NCBI RefSeq assembly: GCF_000331515.1
Contig: NZ_AMZO01000003.1
Coordinates: forward strand, 62,001 to 126,000
Reading direction: 5' to 3'
Origin: Photobacterium marinum
GTDB taxonomy: Bacteria; Pseudomonadota; Gammaproteobacteria; Enterobacterales; Vibrionaceae
DNA length: 64,000 bases
Positions 45,097-55,602 of this stretch are shown piece by piece (positions within the stretch are counted from its first letter, which is position 1; each line of letters starts with the position of its first letter). Under the pieces are notes generated by a model that had not been told where the DNA came from, did no database searches, and saw nothing but the letters and a program-made list of their open reading frames with translations. Made by a program: the position numbers and the translations under genes.

Positions 45097-46307
45097 CCCG
45101 GCAGCACGTTATGACAACAGCAAAAGAGTGGCTAAGCCAGTTTGCCGACCACTACCACTTTGGCACAAATATTCAGGTTGATGATGGCCACCACTGGCAA
45201 TGGCAACTGTCTATCAACGACGTTAAACCTCGCTGGCTAATCAACGGATATATGAATGGAACCAGCTTCCATATTGGTTGTGAACCTCAGTGTGTACTCA
45301 GCTGCATTGAACAGGCGATCACCGAAGGCATCTTTTCAGCCCTTCCTCATGGTTTTCAGATGATGCTGGTTCAACAGGCCGCAGAAAACTGGCTTCGAGC
45401 TATTAAAACATCATCCAATCAAGCTAGTAATCACAATCAGCTTGAGAACGACGATCTTACAAACGACCTTGTTGTTGAATCGCTCAAAGCTGATATCACA
45501 ACATCAGAAAACCTGACTATTTGCCTTAACGGTTCCAGAACGAAAACTAGAACAGGAACCAACAGCCAGGCTAATTCTGACGTTCACACCATCAAGCTCT
45601 ATTTTTCAACCGACAGCGCAGCCGCTCATCCTTTACTGGCACCTCTGCTTAAAAGCTGGCCACCTCGCCCGGTGCACAATCACCCGAAAATGCCGGTCAA
45701 ATCCAGCCTGATTGCCGGTTTTCAATCACTGAGTCGAGCCGAATGCGAGCAACTCCACACAGGCGCCCTGTTATGTCAGGGGCATTACTATTTTCCACGC
45801 GCTTTACTGGCAATTGAAGGAAACGCCAATGGCTTCTTGCTGCCAATTAACGCAGAACATGACGCCCATTATGTTGAAAAACCAAGCCATCTTGTTCAGG
45901 TTCTGAAGCTGCCATTTGTCTCAGCACCAGCACTTTCGCCATCAAATGTCAGCAATGAGCCGAGTTCTACCTCTGCCCCAGAACAAGCATCAGATGAGCA
46001 GCCCGATAACTACTGGCTGGTTATGAAATCAGAAACACTGTTCCTGTCCCCAGAGTGCGCATCAAGACTGAAAAGAGCTGAAATTGACGCCAACAGTGAC
46101 GAAATCGCCACAATCATAACAATGAATCAGGCCGAAAGGCCTATGGTCGAATTGTTCCTGATATATCCAGGAGCACTTGTTCAAGAACAATACTGCGGAC
46201 AAGCTGAAATTGTTGAATATCAGGGCCAAACGGCGCTGGCTATTACCCGCTGGTTCTTTCCTTCCACAATACAACCAGAGGAGCCGACAAATGCTCAGTA
46301 TTCCTGA
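45093..46307 (+). CDS. sctQ: T3SS sorting-platform protein SctQ (C-ring)
   Basis: 404 aa. The start ATG overlaps the sctP stop by four bases. The body is divergent, as usual for YscQ/SpaO. The C-terminal 80 residues (LFLIYPGALVQEQYCGQAEI, VEYQGQTALAITRWF) fit the SpoA fold. It scaffolds the cytosolic pods with SctL and SctK (encoded at 62573-63993). An internal start producing a SctQ-C fragment is typical in the family but was not pinpointed. It extends 17 bases past the sctR start. Confidence 0.85.
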   Translation: MTRQHVMTTAKEWLSQFADHYHFGTNIQVDDGHHWQWQLSINDVKPRWLINGYMNGTSFHIGCEPQCVLSCIEQAITEGIFSALPHGFQMMLVQQAAENWLRAIKTSSNQASNHNQLENDDLTNDLVVESLKADITTSENLTICLNGSRTKTRTGTNSQANSDVHTIKLYFSTDSAAAHPLLAPLLKSWPPRPVHNHPKMPVKSSLIAGFQSLSRAECEQLHTGALLCQGHYYFPRALLAIEGNANGFLLPINAEHDAHYVEKPSHLVQVLKLPFVSAPALSPSNVSNEPSSTSAPEQASDEQPDNYWLVMKSETLFLSPECASRLKRAEIDANSDEIATIITMNQAERPMVELFLIYPGALVQEQYCGQAEIVEYQGQTALAITRWFFPSTIQPEEPTNAQYS

Positions 46308-46947
46308 TCCCTTTACCCTCATTGCAGGGCTGGCCGCACTGGGGTTAGTTCCCTTTATTGCCATGATGGCGACCTCATTTGTCAAACTGGTGGTCATTTT
46401 CTCGCTGATCCGTAATGCCCTTGGTGTCCAGCAGGTTCCGCCCAATATGGCACTACACGGCCTGGCGCTGATCCTGACTATTTTCATCATGGCTCCGGTC
46501 GGCTACCAATGCTATCAGGAAGCACTGAATCTCAACGTCGACTGGAAAGACAGCGGTCAGGCAATAGAAGCGGCATCGACGGTGCTGGAACCATATCGTC
46601 AATTTTTGCTGAACAAAGTGACGGATTCGGAAGTACGTTTCTTTGCTGACACAGCCAAACAGCTTTGGCCCGCCGATTTGCAAGACATCGTAACCGAAGA
46701 AAACTTTCTGGTTCTTATCCCGGCTTATACCGTCGGTGAACTAACCGCAGCATTCAAAGCCGGATTTCTGCTCTACCTGCCATTCATAGCAATTGACCTG
46801 ATTGTCTCAAACATCCTGCTGGCAATGGGGATGATGATGGTCTCGCCGATGACCATTTCGCTGCCGTTCAAGCTGCTGCTTTTCGTCTTACTTGATGGCT
46901 GGCCGAAGCTCACCCACGGCATTGTCCTGAGCTATCAAATGGGGTGA
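46291..46947 (+). CDS. sctR: T3SS export apparatus protein SctR
   Basis: 218 aa from ATG 46291 with GAGGAG 7 bases upstream (the frame is open to 46177, within sctQ). FliP/YscR family: PFIAMMATSFVKLVVIFSLI, then RNALGVQQVPPNMALHGLAL, and a C-terminal helical pair (GMMMVSPMTISLPFKLLLFV). Five copies form the core of the export gate in the inner membrane. Confidence 0.96.
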   Translation: MLSIPDPFTLIAGLAALGLVPFIAMMATSFVKLVVIFSLIRNALGVQQVPPNMALHGLALILTIFIMAPVGYQCYQEALNLNVDWKDSGQAIEAASTVLEPYRQFLLNKVTDSEVRFFADTAKQLWPADLQDIVTEENFLVLIPAYTVGELTAAFKAGFLLYLPFIAIDLIVSNILLAMGMMMVSPMTISLPFKLLLFVLLDGWPKLTHGIVLSYQMG

Positions 46948-47016
46948 TGTGATGGAAGAAGGCATTGTTTTCAAGGTGGTAAGTTTTCAAGGTGACAAAG
47001 AAACATGGAGGAATGA

Positions 47017-47283
47017 ATGGGACAAGCTGAACTGATCGCCATGACAGCACAAGCCATTCAGTTGGTTCTGTTGTTATCACTTCCGCCGATAGTGGCTGCC
47101 GCGATGGTCGGTACGCTGGTAGCACTGCTTCAGGCTCTGACACAAGTGCAAGAACAGACCTTATCTTTCGTGATCAAACTAATCGCCGTGATCATGGTAC
47201 TGTTCTTCACCGCTCACTGGCTGGGAAGCCAGCTTTATCAGTACAGTCTTCAGCTTTTTGACAGCCTGCCGGAACTATTATGA
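47017..47283 (+). CDS. sctS: T3SS export apparatus protein SctS
   Basis: 88 aa with GGAGG 6 bases before the ATG. Two membrane helices (IQLVLLLSLPPIVAAAMVGT, SFVIKLIAVIMVLFFTAHWL) and the conserved LLQALTQVQEQTLSF of the FliQ/YscS family. Its stop overlaps the sctT start by four bases. It follows sctR after a 69-base gap. Confidence 0.96.
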   Translation: MGQAELIAMTAQAIQLVLLLSLPPIVAAAMVGTLVALLQALTQVQEQTLSFVIKLIAVIMVLFFTAHWLGSQLYQYSLQLFDSLPELL

Positions 47284-48056
47284 ACGGCCTTTCTGATCTG
47301 CTAATGGCCTTTAGCCTGTGCCTACCGCGCTTCATGATCGCGCTGATCCTGATCCCGGGGTTCGCCAAACAGTTGCTTGGTGGAGCCGTGGTAAGGAACA
47401 GCATAGCAGCTGCGCTTGCCCTGCCGCTATTTCCAGGCGTGATCCCGCATTTGGCCGAAATCCAGTCAGGAACATTATTGATCGGACTCATCGCCAAAGA
47501 AGCGGTTATCGGTCTGTTTATCGGCTTTGTCAGTGCCATTCCCTTCTGGGCTATCGAAAGTGCCGGCTTTGTGATTGATAACCAGCGCGGTGCCTCAATG
47601 GCGAGTACCTTAAATCCCTTGTCCGGCGATCAAACTTCACCGCTCGGCATCCTGTTCAACCATGCCGGAACCAGCCTGTTCTTCATTACCGGCAGCATTT
47701 TGCTGTGGCTCAGCGCCTTTTATAAGACCTTCTTGCTCTGGCCTGTCACCAGCTTTCCGCCTCAACTTGCATTCAGCTCAGTAACGCTGGTGCTCCAGTG
47801 CTTTTCAGAACTAATGGATATCACCTGGCGACTGGCTGCCCCGGCGGTTATCACTATGTTCCTGAGCGAGTTTGGTCTTGGCCTGATGAACCGCTTTACG
47901 CCACAAATGAACGTCTTCTTTCTGGCAATGCCAATCAAGAGCGGTATCGCCCTGTTTGTGCTCCTGCTATACATCAGCCTGTTTTTCGATGCCTTTATGA
48001 TCCGCCTGACGGATATCGCAGCTTTTAGTGATCAACTCAGGATGTGGATGCCATGA
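47280..48056 (+). CDS. sctT: T3SS export apparatus protein SctT
   Basis: 258 aa, FliR/YscT family, six or so membrane helices with family segments FIGFVSAIPFWAIESAGFVI then DNQRGASMASTLNPLSGDQT, and FLSEFGLGLMNRFTPQMNVF. One copy caps the SctR5-SctS4 export core. Overlaps sctS and sctU by four bases each. Confidence 0.96.
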   Translation: MNGLSDLLMAFSLCLPRFMIALILIPGFAKQLLGGAVVRNSIAAALALPLFPGVIPHLAEIQSGTLLIGLIAKEAVIGLFIGFVSAIPFWAIESAGFVIDNQRGASMASTLNPLSGDQTSPLGILFNHAGTSLFFITGSILLWLSAFYKTFLLWPVTSFPPQLAFSSVTLVLQCFSELMDITWRLAAPAVITMFLSEFGLGLMNRFTPQMNVFFLAMPIKSGIALFVLLLYISLFFDAFMIRLTDIAAFSDQLRMWMP

Positions 48057-49099
48057 GTGAAAAAACCGAAAAGCCTACACCCAAAAAAGTCCGCGATGCC
48101 CGTAAAAAAGGCCAGGTTGCGAAGAGTAAAGAAATTCCGTCATTGGCAACCATGCTGGTCACCATCATGTGGCTGGTTATCGACCACAGTCGTCTGATGA
48201 TAAAACTTGAAGCCCTGTTTACCCTGCCAACAAGACTGATTGATTTACCGTTCAGCAAAGCAGCCGAAGTCGCGATGCAGCAGACCCTGACATTGATTAT
48301 GGAAATGCTCGCGCCTTTTCTCGCGGCGATTGTTTTGACGGGGATTGTTGCCAACATCGGTCAGTTCGGGCCTTTGTTTGCCCCGGAAGCCCTCAAAATC
48401 GATATCAATAAACTCAATCCTGTATCCGGCGCTAAAAAAATCTTCTCTACCAAAAACCTGGTGGAGTTCTTCATTTCACTACTGAAAATTCTGATTCTGG
48501 GACTGATGGTTGCACTGGTTATGCGATTCCATCTGCGCGATGTTCTGTTGTTGCCTTATAACCCGACAGAGGCCCTGCTTCCGGTTGCCGGACAACTTTT
48601 CCTGTTGCTTTGCCTGTTCGTGATTTCACCGCTGATTCTGATTGCGCTGCTCGATTTGCTCTACCAACGCTACAACCACGAGAAAGAACTCAAAATGAGC
48701 AAAGATGAAGTGAAACGCGAATTTAAAGACAGTGAAGGCAATCCGGAGATCAAAGGTAAGCGAAAAGAGTTTCACCGTGAACTTCAGGCCAACTCCATGC
48801 CTAAGCAACTAAAGAAAACATCTGTCGTTGTTGCCAACCCGACTCATCTGGTTGTCGGTCTGCGTTATGACGAAGAAGACTGCAAGATTCCGGCAGTTTC
48901 CCTCAAGTACAAAGGCGTTCAGGCAAAAAAACTAAGAAAGCTGGCTGAACAAGAAGGTATTCCGGTACTGGAAAACATTCCACTCGCCCGGACGTTACAT
49001 GCCGAAGTTGATCTATACGACGCCATTCCAGCCCATCTGTTTGAACCGGTTGCTGAAGTCATCAACTGGCTGAAAATGTTGGAAAATGATGAAAAGTAA
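48053..49099 (+). CDS. sctU: T3SS autocleaving substrate switch SctU
   Basis: 348 aa from ATG 48053 (ATGA overlap with sctT). FlhB/YscU family: basic N-terminus EKTEKPTPKKVRDARKKGQV, four membrane helices, and the cytoplasmic domain with the self-cleavage motif NPTH at 262-265 (VVVANPTHLVVGLRY). Cleavage between N262 and P263 allows the change from early to late substrates, coordinated with SctP. Last gene of the rightward operon. Confidence 0.97.
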   Translation: MSEKTEKPTPKKVRDARKKGQVAKSKEIPSLATMLVTIMWLVIDHSRLMIKLEALFTLPTRLIDLPFSKAAEVAMQQTLTLIMEMLAPFLAAIVLTGIVANIGQFGPLFAPEALKIDINKLNPVSGAKKIFSTKNLVEFFISLLKILILGLMVALVMRFHLRDVLLLPYNPTEALLPVAGQLFLLLCLFVISPLILIALLDLLYQRYNHEKELKMSKDEVKREFKDSEGNPEIKGKRKEFHRELQANSMPKQLKKTSVVVANPTHLVVGLRYDEEDCKIPAVSLKYKGVQAKKLRKLAEQEGIPVLENIPLARTLHAEVDLYDAIPAHLFEPVAEVINWLKMLENDEK

Positions 49100-49358
49100 T
49101 CAATTTAAATCATTGAGGAGACTCGGCTGTAATCGCTTTGTCGCCAAACGCTGGTGTAAAACGTATTTTGGTAATCAGGATATTCCTCCCTGACAGATAA
49201 AACATGCATAAAACCATAGGTCACTGGATACTTATGCATTTCATGGTATAGTATTCGGATTATCAATAGATATTTTGATAATTATAAAGGATTTGTGAGA
49301 GTCAGCCTTTTCTCTCCACTTCAGCGATTGCTGATACAGTTATATGTGAATTCAGGTT

Positions 49359-51362
49359 ATGTTCTTTAGAAAATTCAGAAAAAGCAAGATTGCTGAAAGG
49401 GATATCAATAACAGCTCAGAAGTCATTAAAGTTATTGAGTGTAAATTAAACGAAATCGAATCTAAGCTGACCGCGTTCAAAGAACAGCTTCCCTCTTTTA
49501 ACACTGTTTTAGTCTTAGGGTATGTGCCAACCCATATTAACCTGAATGAGGTTAACAGAAGCGTTTCACGGCAAATACAAGGAAACGTTATTCTGACATC
49601 CACAGCCGGCGAGCTTTCTTCATCACAATCGCCTTTTTACTCTGGCTCACAATCAGACAAAATCGTCCTTCAACTTTTCTCCCAACGACTGATTGCTTTC
49701 TCTCAAACCCATTTAATCGAGTTGCCTTGCAGCGATATTAAACAGGGCAAAATAGAGCTGACAGACTCACAACGCGTTGATCATTTGATTCAGCAACTGA
49801 AAAGAATCCACATCAGCAAAAACTTAAACGCTGAAAACATGTTTGCTTTCACTTTAGTGAACGGTTTAACAAACAGTGAAGACTGGCTGATGGAAGCCAT
49901 TTATGAATCAGCATTGTTCCCGATTCCGTTCGTTGGTGGTTCTTCGGCAGGTAAGCTGGATTTCAAATCAGCCCCTTTCCATGACGGCAAGGCAATACGC
50001 AACGAACACGCTATCTTTATTTTTGTCGAGCTACAGCCTGAATTTGATTATCAGCTGTTTAAAACCCAGAACTTTAAACCGGTTAGTGATTCCTGGTTTA
50101 TTGCCGATTCCTGTTCTGCCACCAGAAAAGTAAAATCATTCATCAATCCTAAAAATAAAGAACTGACAACACCGACGTCAGCTTTAAGCCAGTATTTCCG
50201 CTGCTCACAGGATAAACTGCCAGATGTTTTATCTGACTACACGTTTGCAACCAAAATCGGTGATGATTATTTTATTCGTTCAATATCAGATATTGATTTG
50301 AACAATCAGGAAATCAGCTTTTTCTGTAACACGCCACTGGGTACTGAGTTACACCTGATGAAGCGAACCAACTTTGTCGAGCAAACCGAAAAAGACTATA
50401 CCTCTCTGCGTCGCCGCCATGGTGAACCTGTCGGTGGAGTGTTCTTCGACTGTATTTTGCGCCGTTTGCAAAACAGTCATGCACTTTCCAACTTGACCTG
50501 TTTTAACAGCTTTCCGGCAGCCGGATTTTCGACTTTTGGTGAACTGCATGGTGTCAATATCAACGAAACCCTCAGTGCGATTTTCTTCTACAAAAGGGAA
50601 AATCCACAGCAACTGTCTCACGGTTCATTTGCCTTAGATTACAGTAAATACTCCCTGTACAATAAAGAGTTACGCTCTATGGCACAGCGCCTGCTTATTA
50701 ATATTCAGGACGATATTATTAAGGACAACATGAAGACGATGGATGTAGCAAAAAACTCAACATCGTTAACAAACGACGCACTAAAGGCGATTGAATCTAT
50801 CAGCTCAAACTCAATTGAACTGAACAAAGATCTGGGTCAGTTTACCAACCTCGTTCATACACTGGCCAGTGAAGCCAATTCACTGACTGATGATGTCAGC
50901 GCCGTGAATGACGATGTTGCCAGCATCAGTGAGATACTGTCGATCATCAACAAGATCGCTGATCAGACTAACCTGTTAGCGCTGAATGCCAGCATTGAGG
51001 CAGCACGCGCTGGTGAGTTCGGCCGGGGATTTTCCGTTGTTGCGGATGAGGTTCGCGGTCTGGCAAAAAACACTCAGGATTCGCTGCATAACTCCAATGA
51101 AAATGTGTCAGGCTTGATCAAGCGTATCAAGCAAATTTCAGACGTAATCATTACGCTCTCTGAACAAATGGATTCCACTTCGCAGAAAGTTAAGCTGATA
51201 CAAGACGCGATGGGCGATATTAATCAAAGTGCGATCGATACGGTGACCTTCCTGAAATCCAGTAATGAAATCACCAATGACCTGCACCAGATCGGTGAAG
51301 AAACCATTAAACACGCCACATCAATTTCGATTATGCGTAATCAAATCAATGCAGTGGAATAA
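49359..51362 (+). CDS. Soluble FIST-domain chemoreceptor (methyl-accepting)
   Basis: 667 aa, no membrane segments. After a short coiled coil, FIST_N spans about 45-250 ([29 protein letters not shown]) and FIST_C about 255-420 ([37 protein letters not shown]). The MCP signalling hairpin follows with tip [20 protein letters not shown] and [24 protein letters not shown] is thought to sense small molecules such as amino acids. It should signal to CheA from the cytoplasm. It lies 260 bases after sctU in the same orientation but probably separate. Confidence 0.88.
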   Translation: MFFRKFRKSKIAERDINNSSEVIKVIECKLNEIESKLTAFKEQLPSFNTVLVLGYVPTHINLNEVNRSVSRQIQGNVILTSTAGELSSSQSPFYSGSQSDKIVLQLFSQRLIAFSQTHLIELPCSDIKQGKIELTDSQRVDHLIQQLKRIHISKNLNAENMFAFTLVNGLTNSEDWLMEAIYESALFPIPFVGGSSAGKLDFKSAPFHDGKAIRNEHAIFIFVELQPEFDYQLFKTQNFKPVSDSWFIADSCSATRKVKSFINPKNKELTTPTSALSQYFRCSQDKLPDVLSDYTFATKIGDDYFIRSISDIDLNNQEISFFCNTPLGTELHLMKRTNFVEQTEKDYTSLRRRHGEPVGGVFFDCILRRLQNSHALSNLTCFNSFPAAGFSTFGELHGVNINETLSAIFFYKRENPQQLSHGSFALDYSKYSLYNKELRSMAQRLLINIQDDIIKDNMKTMDVAKNSTSLTNDALKAIESISSNSIELNKDLGQFTNLVHTLASEANSLTDDVSAVNDDVASISEILSIINKIADQTNLLALNASIEAARAGEFGRGFSVVADEVRGLAKNTQDSLHNSNENVSGLIKRIKQISDVIITLSEQMDSTSQKVKLIQDAMGDINQSAIDTVTFLKSSNEITNDLHQIGEETIKHATSISIMRNQINAVE

Positions 51363-51531
51363 CCCGGTAACGTTTCACCAGAGTTAAAGAACATCGCTAT
51401 CCATTTTCTTTTCTGATTTTGAGAAACGGATAGCGGTGGCTTTCAGGACACTGATTAACTTGAATATTGCCCCGACAAGAGGATAATCAGCAGCTTATTC
51501 TCTCTTGTTGCCTGATATATTTTTAACTTCC

Positions 51532-52434
51532 ATGACCTCAACTTTTAACCAACATATCCCTGTCGGCGTGCGTTTTATGCTGCTCTCGGCGCTGGGGTTC
51601 GCTCTGATGACCGCTTGCGTTAAGCTGGTCAGCACCCACGGTATTCCCGTTTTTGAAATCGTCGCCGCGCGTGCTTTTGTCTCGCTTGTTATCAGCTACC
51701 TGGATGTCAAACGCAAAAGGATGTCGATCTGGGGGAACAACCGGAAGTTGTTGTTGCTACGTGGTGTAATCGGAACCTGCGCACTGATGTGCGTCTATTA
51801 TGCCGTTACCACCCTGCCACTGGCAGAAGCTACCATCTTGCAGTACTTCCACCCAGTATTCACTGCGCTGCTCGCCGTTCTGTTTCTTAAAGAGCGCATC
51901 CAGTTTTCGTCTGTCGTCTGCATTGTACTGTGTATGCTGGGCTTGTATACCATCGTTCAGCCAACCATCAATGTAAATAACCCGGCAGAATTACCGCTAT
52001 TCAGTGTTATGATTGCCCTGTTTGGCGCCATGGCCAGTTCAGTTGCTTATGTTATCGTCAAAAAGCTAAGCAAAACTGAAGACAGTTCGGTAATCATCTT
52101 CTACTTCCCGCTGATAGCTTTGCCAACCTCGGTGCTGCTTATCGGTGACAGTTTTGTAATGCCGGATCTCTACTTAACCGGATTGCTGATCCTGGTCGGC
52201 CTTTTCACTCAGGTCGGACAGCTGGGGCTAACCAAAGCTATGCAAACTCAGGATGCGAGCAAAGCCTCGGCTTACTCCTATGTCCAGATTATCTTCTCGG
52301 TCGTCCTCGGTATTATGTTGTTTCAAGAATACCCGGCCTTCGAGACCTATATCGGTGGCGGCTTAATCGTTGCCGGTGCACTAATCAACATGTTTGGTGC
52401 AAAAATGTCTGGTAAGAAAACGCGTACCGCTTGA
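51532..52434 (+). CDS. EamA-family (DMT) transporter
   Basis: 300 aa from ATG 51532 (TTG 51505 also in frame). Ten membrane helices in two EamA repeats: ALGFALMTACVKLVSTHGIP and LPLAEATILQYFHPVFTALL in the first, GAMASSVAYVIVKKLSK and ASAYSYVQIIFSVVLGIMLF in the second. It exports or imports small metabolites; the substrate is unknown (RhtA, SAM and riboflavin carriers are in the family). A terminator follows. Confidence 0.85.
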   Translation: MTSTFNQHIPVGVRFMLLSALGFALMTACVKLVSTHGIPVFEIVAARAFVSLVISYLDVKRKRMSIWGNNRKLLLLRGVIGTCALMCVYYAVTTLPLAEATILQYFHPVFTALLAVLFLKERIQFSSVVCIVLCMLGLYTIVQPTINVNNPAELPLFSVMIALFGAMASSVAYVIVKKLSKTEDSSVIIFYFPLIALPTSVLLIGDSFVMPDLYLTGLLILVGLFTQVGQLGLTKAMQTQDASKASAYSYVQIIFSVVLGIMLFQEYPAFETYIGGGLIVAGALINMFGAKMSGKKTRTA

Positions 52435-52454
52435 TTTACTCTAAATAAGCAAAC

Positions 52455-52483
52455 AAAAGCCCGCTCAAAATAAGCGGGCTTTT
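52455..52483 (+). terminator. Terminator after the EamA transporter gene
   Basis: AAAAGCCCGCT pairs with AGCGGGCTTTT around a short loop, 21 bases after the stop. Confidence 0.85.
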
Positions 52484-52711
52484 CAAATTCATCTCACTTT
52501 TACCACCTATTATCTGACTCTCCATTCCACAGAAAAACTACCCAATAAATCACCACAGACAGCTCCTCGTAAAGCGTATTTTTTTCATCATAACGATGAA
52601 ATTTCATTGTTGGACTTACGAGCAGTATTCAACGTTAATGCACGCGACATCAGGAATGTCAGGCAGCCCTTTTGAGGGTGTTTATCATCTTTTCCTTGTG
52701 AGAAACACGTA

Positions 52712-54622
52712 ATGGAACATTCAGTCGACTTGGATCGTGTGCGTACCGAGTATAACGTAAAGTACTGGAGCCAGAATTTTTATGGTATTGATGAGAAAGG
52801 TGAAGTTTATGTTTCACCGCGCAGCAATTGCGCTCATCAAGTTCCCCTGAGCCAGATTGCTCAACAGCTTGAACAACGTAATTTAAGCCTGCCAGCATTG
52901 ATCCGATTTCCGCAGATCATCCACCAGCGTGTGCATAGTATCTGTGCGGCATTTAATCAGGCTATTGAAGACTACCAGTATGACAACCGCTACCTGTTGG
53001 TGTACCCGATAAAAGTTAACCAACAGAAAGACGTCGTAGATGCGATTCTGGCAAGCCAAAAGCAGCTGGAACACAAACAGTTAGGTCTGGAAGCCGGTAG
53101 TAAACCAGAACTGATGGCTGTACTTGCACTGGCTCAGCAAGCCAGTTCGGTCATCGTTTGTAACGGTTACAAGGACAAAGAATATATTCGCCTGGCATTA
53201 ATTGGTGAAAAGCTCGGCCATCGTGTATTCATCGTACTGGAAAAACTGTCTGAACTTGAATTGGTACTCAATGAAGCAAAAAAGCTTGGTGTAACACCAC
53301 GGCTTGGTCTGAGGATTCGTCTTGCCTCTCAGGGTGCAGGCAAGTGGCAGGCAAGTGGCGGCGACAAATCCAAGTTCGGACTGTCGGCTTCACAAGTACT
53401 GACTGTACTGAAACGCCTAGAAGAGGAAAAACAGCTTGATGTGCTGCAACTTGTTCATTTCCACCTGGGTTCACAGCTGGCAAACATTCGCGATGTGCGC
53501 AATGGTGTAAGTGAAGCGGCTCGCTTCTACTGTGAACTTCGTGATATCGGCGCTCAGATTCAATACATGGATGTGGGCGGTGGTCTGGCTGTAGATTACG
53601 ACGGAACCCGAAGCCAGTCCCATAACTCGATGAATTACAGCCTGGCTGAATATGCCCGGAATATTGTGATGACAATCGGTGATGTCTGCCGGGAATACTC
53701 GCAGCCAATGCCGACCATTATCTCAGAGTCAGGCCGATCAATCACAGCTCACCACGCAGTGTTGGTTACCAACGTAATTGGCAATGAAGCATATCGGCCT
53801 GAAGACATTTCAGCGCCGGACAGTGAAGCCCCTCTGCTGCTTCATAACATGTGGCGTAACTGGCAATTGCTGGAAGAGAAAAACGACGACAGAGCACTGA
53901 TTGAGATTTATAACGATACCCAGAGCGACCTGGCTGAAGCCCATAACCAATTCGCCACCGGTGTGCTCATTCTCCATCAACGAGCATGGGCAGAACAACT
54001 GGCACTGAGGATCAGTTACGAACTGAATTTACAAATGAACACCAGAAACCGCTTCCACCGTCCGATTCTGGATGAATTGAGTGAGAGACTGGCTGATAAG
54101 TTCTTCGTTAACTTCTCGTTGTTCCAGTCTCTGCCGGATGTCTGGGGTATTGATCAGGTTTTCCCTGTTCTGCCATTAAGCGGTTTAGGTCAATCGACTG
54201 AGCGAAGGGCGGTAATGCTGGATATTACCTGTGACTCAGACGGTGCGATTGAACAGTATGTAGAAGGACAAGGGATTGAAAACTCACTACCGGTTCCGCC
54301 ATGGCGCAGTGATAAGCCGTATCTGGTTGGATTTTTCCTGGTCGGTGCCTATCAGGAAATCCTGGGAGGCATGCATAACCTTTTTGGTGATACCCACAGC
54401 GTTGTTGTTAATGTTGATGAGTCAGGGGCAGCCAATATTGAATCTGTAAGTGAGGGTGATGCAGTGAAAGACATGATGCGTTACGTTCACCTTGATGTGG
54501 ATGCAATCAGAGAAAACTATAAGCAACTGGTAAGCAGTCAGGTTGCGGAACATGAACAGCAAAATGTGCTTGATGAACTTGAGCAGGGTTTGGCCGGATA
54601 TACTTATCTGGAGGGATTTTAA
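52712..54622 (+). CDS. speA: Biosynthetic arginine decarboxylase
   Basis: 636 aa, normal length. PLP enzyme of the alanine-racemase-like fold: Lys101 in VYPIKVNQQ binds [32 protein letters not shown] and [13 protein letters not shown] line the cofactor site, and TCDSDG near residue 509 is in the C-terminal barrel. It turns arginine into agmatine and CO2, the first step to putrescine. speB starts directly at its stop codon, so the two enzymes are made together. Confidence 0.96.
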   Translation: MEHSVDLDRVRTEYNVKYWSQNFYGIDEKGEVYVSPRSNCAHQVPLSQIAQQLEQRNLSLPALIRFPQIIHQRVHSICAAFNQAIEDYQYDNRYLLVYPIKVNQQKDVVDAILASQKQLEHKQLGLEAGSKPELMAVLALAQQASSVIVCNGYKDKEYIRLALIGEKLGHRVFIVLEKLSELELVLNEAKKLGVTPRLGLRIRLASQGAGKWQASGGDKSKFGLSASQVLTVLKRLEEEKQLDVLQLVHFHLGSQLANIRDVRNGVSEAARFYCELRDIGAQIQYMDVGGGLAVDYDGTRSQSHNSMNYSLAEYARNIVMTIGDVCREYSQPMPTIISESGRSITAHHAVLVTNVIGNEAYRPEDISAPDSEAPLLLHNMWRNWQLLEEKNDDRALIEIYNDTQSDLAEAHNQFATGVLILHQRAWAEQLALRISYELNLQMNTRNRFHRPILDELSERLADKFFVNFSLFQSLPDVWGIDQVFPVLPLSGLGQSTERRAVMLDITCDSDGAIEQYVEGQGIENSLPVPPWRSDKPYLVGFFLVGAYQEILGGMHNLFGDTHSVVVNVDESGAANIESVSEGDAVKDMMRYVHLDVDAIRENYKQLVSSQVAEHEQQNVLDELEQGLAGYTYLEGF

Positions 54623-55549
54623 GTGCAAGATCTATTCTCAAAGACAGATTATTCGCTCTATTCCAATGCGATGACCTTTCTGCGCCGTCCTCTGGTCTCT
54701 AATCCGCTGGTCTCAGAGGCTGATGTCGTCGTGCTGGGCGTGCCACTGGATTTGGCAACGTCAGGGCGTTCCGGTGCCAGAATGGGGCCGGACGCTATCC
54801 GAAGAGCCTCGGTGAACCTGGCATGGGAAGGCAAAAAATATCCATGGGAATATAACCTGTTTGAGCGCAGAACAGTGGTTGATGCCGGGGATCTGGTATT
54901 TGACTTGGGCGATGCCGAAGATCTGACAACCCGGCTTGAAGCAGCAGTAAGCGCAATCATCAATCAGGGTAAAACCACTCTCTGTTTTGGCGGGGATCAT
55001 TTCATTACGTTGCCGATACTGAGAGCCCATGCAAAACATTACGGTAAAATGGCACTGGTTCACTTTGATGCCCATACCGATACTTACAGCAACGGCAGCC
55101 GGTATGATCACGGCACCATGTTCTACCACGCTCCTAATGAGGGGCTGGTATCGGCTGATCATTCTGTGCAAGTGGGTATCCGTACTGAATATGACGTTCC
55201 TGACCATCGCTTCAATGTTATTGATGCCATGCAGGCAAATAACATGTCCGCAGAAGAGATTGCGGCACAAATCAGGCAAACCGTGGGCAACCGTCCTGTG
55301 TACCTGACTTTTGACATTGATTGTCTGGATCCTGCTTATGCCCCGGGAACTGGTACTCCGGTTTGTGGCGGATTGACCAGTGATAAAGTGCTTAAGATCA
55401 TTCGACAGTTGCAGGGAATTAATGTCGTGGGCATGGATGTTGTAGAAGTTGCGCCAGCCTATGATCACGGAGAGATAACTGCGCTGGCTGCGGCAACGAT
55501 CGCTTATGAATTGTTGTATCTGTGGTCGGAAAACCCGTATTTGAAATAA
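54623..55549 (+). CDS. speB: Agmatinase
   Basis: 308 aa starting at GTG 54623, the base after the speA stop, with GGAGGG upstream inside speA. Ureohydrolase with manganese motifs GGDH (123-126), FDAHTDTY (148-155) and [17 protein letters not shown]. It converts agmatine to putrescine plus urea. With speA it gives the arginine route to polyamines. A terminator is shared with the convergent MCP gene. Confidence 0.96.
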   Translation: MQDLFSKTDYSLYSNAMTFLRRPLVSNPLVSEADVVVLGVPLDLATSGRSGARMGPDAIRRASVNLAWEGKKYPWEYNLFERRTVVDAGDLVFDLGDAEDLTTRLEAAVSAIINQGKTTLCFGGDHFITLPILRAHAKHYGKMALVHFDAHTDTYSNGSRYDHGTMFYHAPNEGLVSADHSVQVGIRTEYDVPDHRFNVIDAMQANNMSAEEIAAQIRQTVGNRPVYLTFDIDCLDPAYAPGTGTPVCGGLTSDKVLKIIRQLQGINVVGMDVVEVAPAYDHGEITALAAATIAYELLYLWSENPYLK

Positions 55550-55550
55550 A

Positions 55551-55582
55551 AAACAGGGCTGCAAATATTGCAGCCCTGTTTA
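55551..55582. terminator. Bidirectional terminator between speB and the MCP gene
   Basis: AAACAGGGCTGCAA pairs with TTGCAGCCCTGTTT, a long perfect stem with A/T flanks, two bases after the speB stop. Confidence 0.9.
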
Positions 55583-55602
55583 TTCACAAAATAGTAAGAG
55601 CG

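Noticed and set aside
54761..55564. 267-codon minus-strand ORF opposite speB
   Set aside because: It is the shadow of a highly conserved agmatinase; no plausible product.
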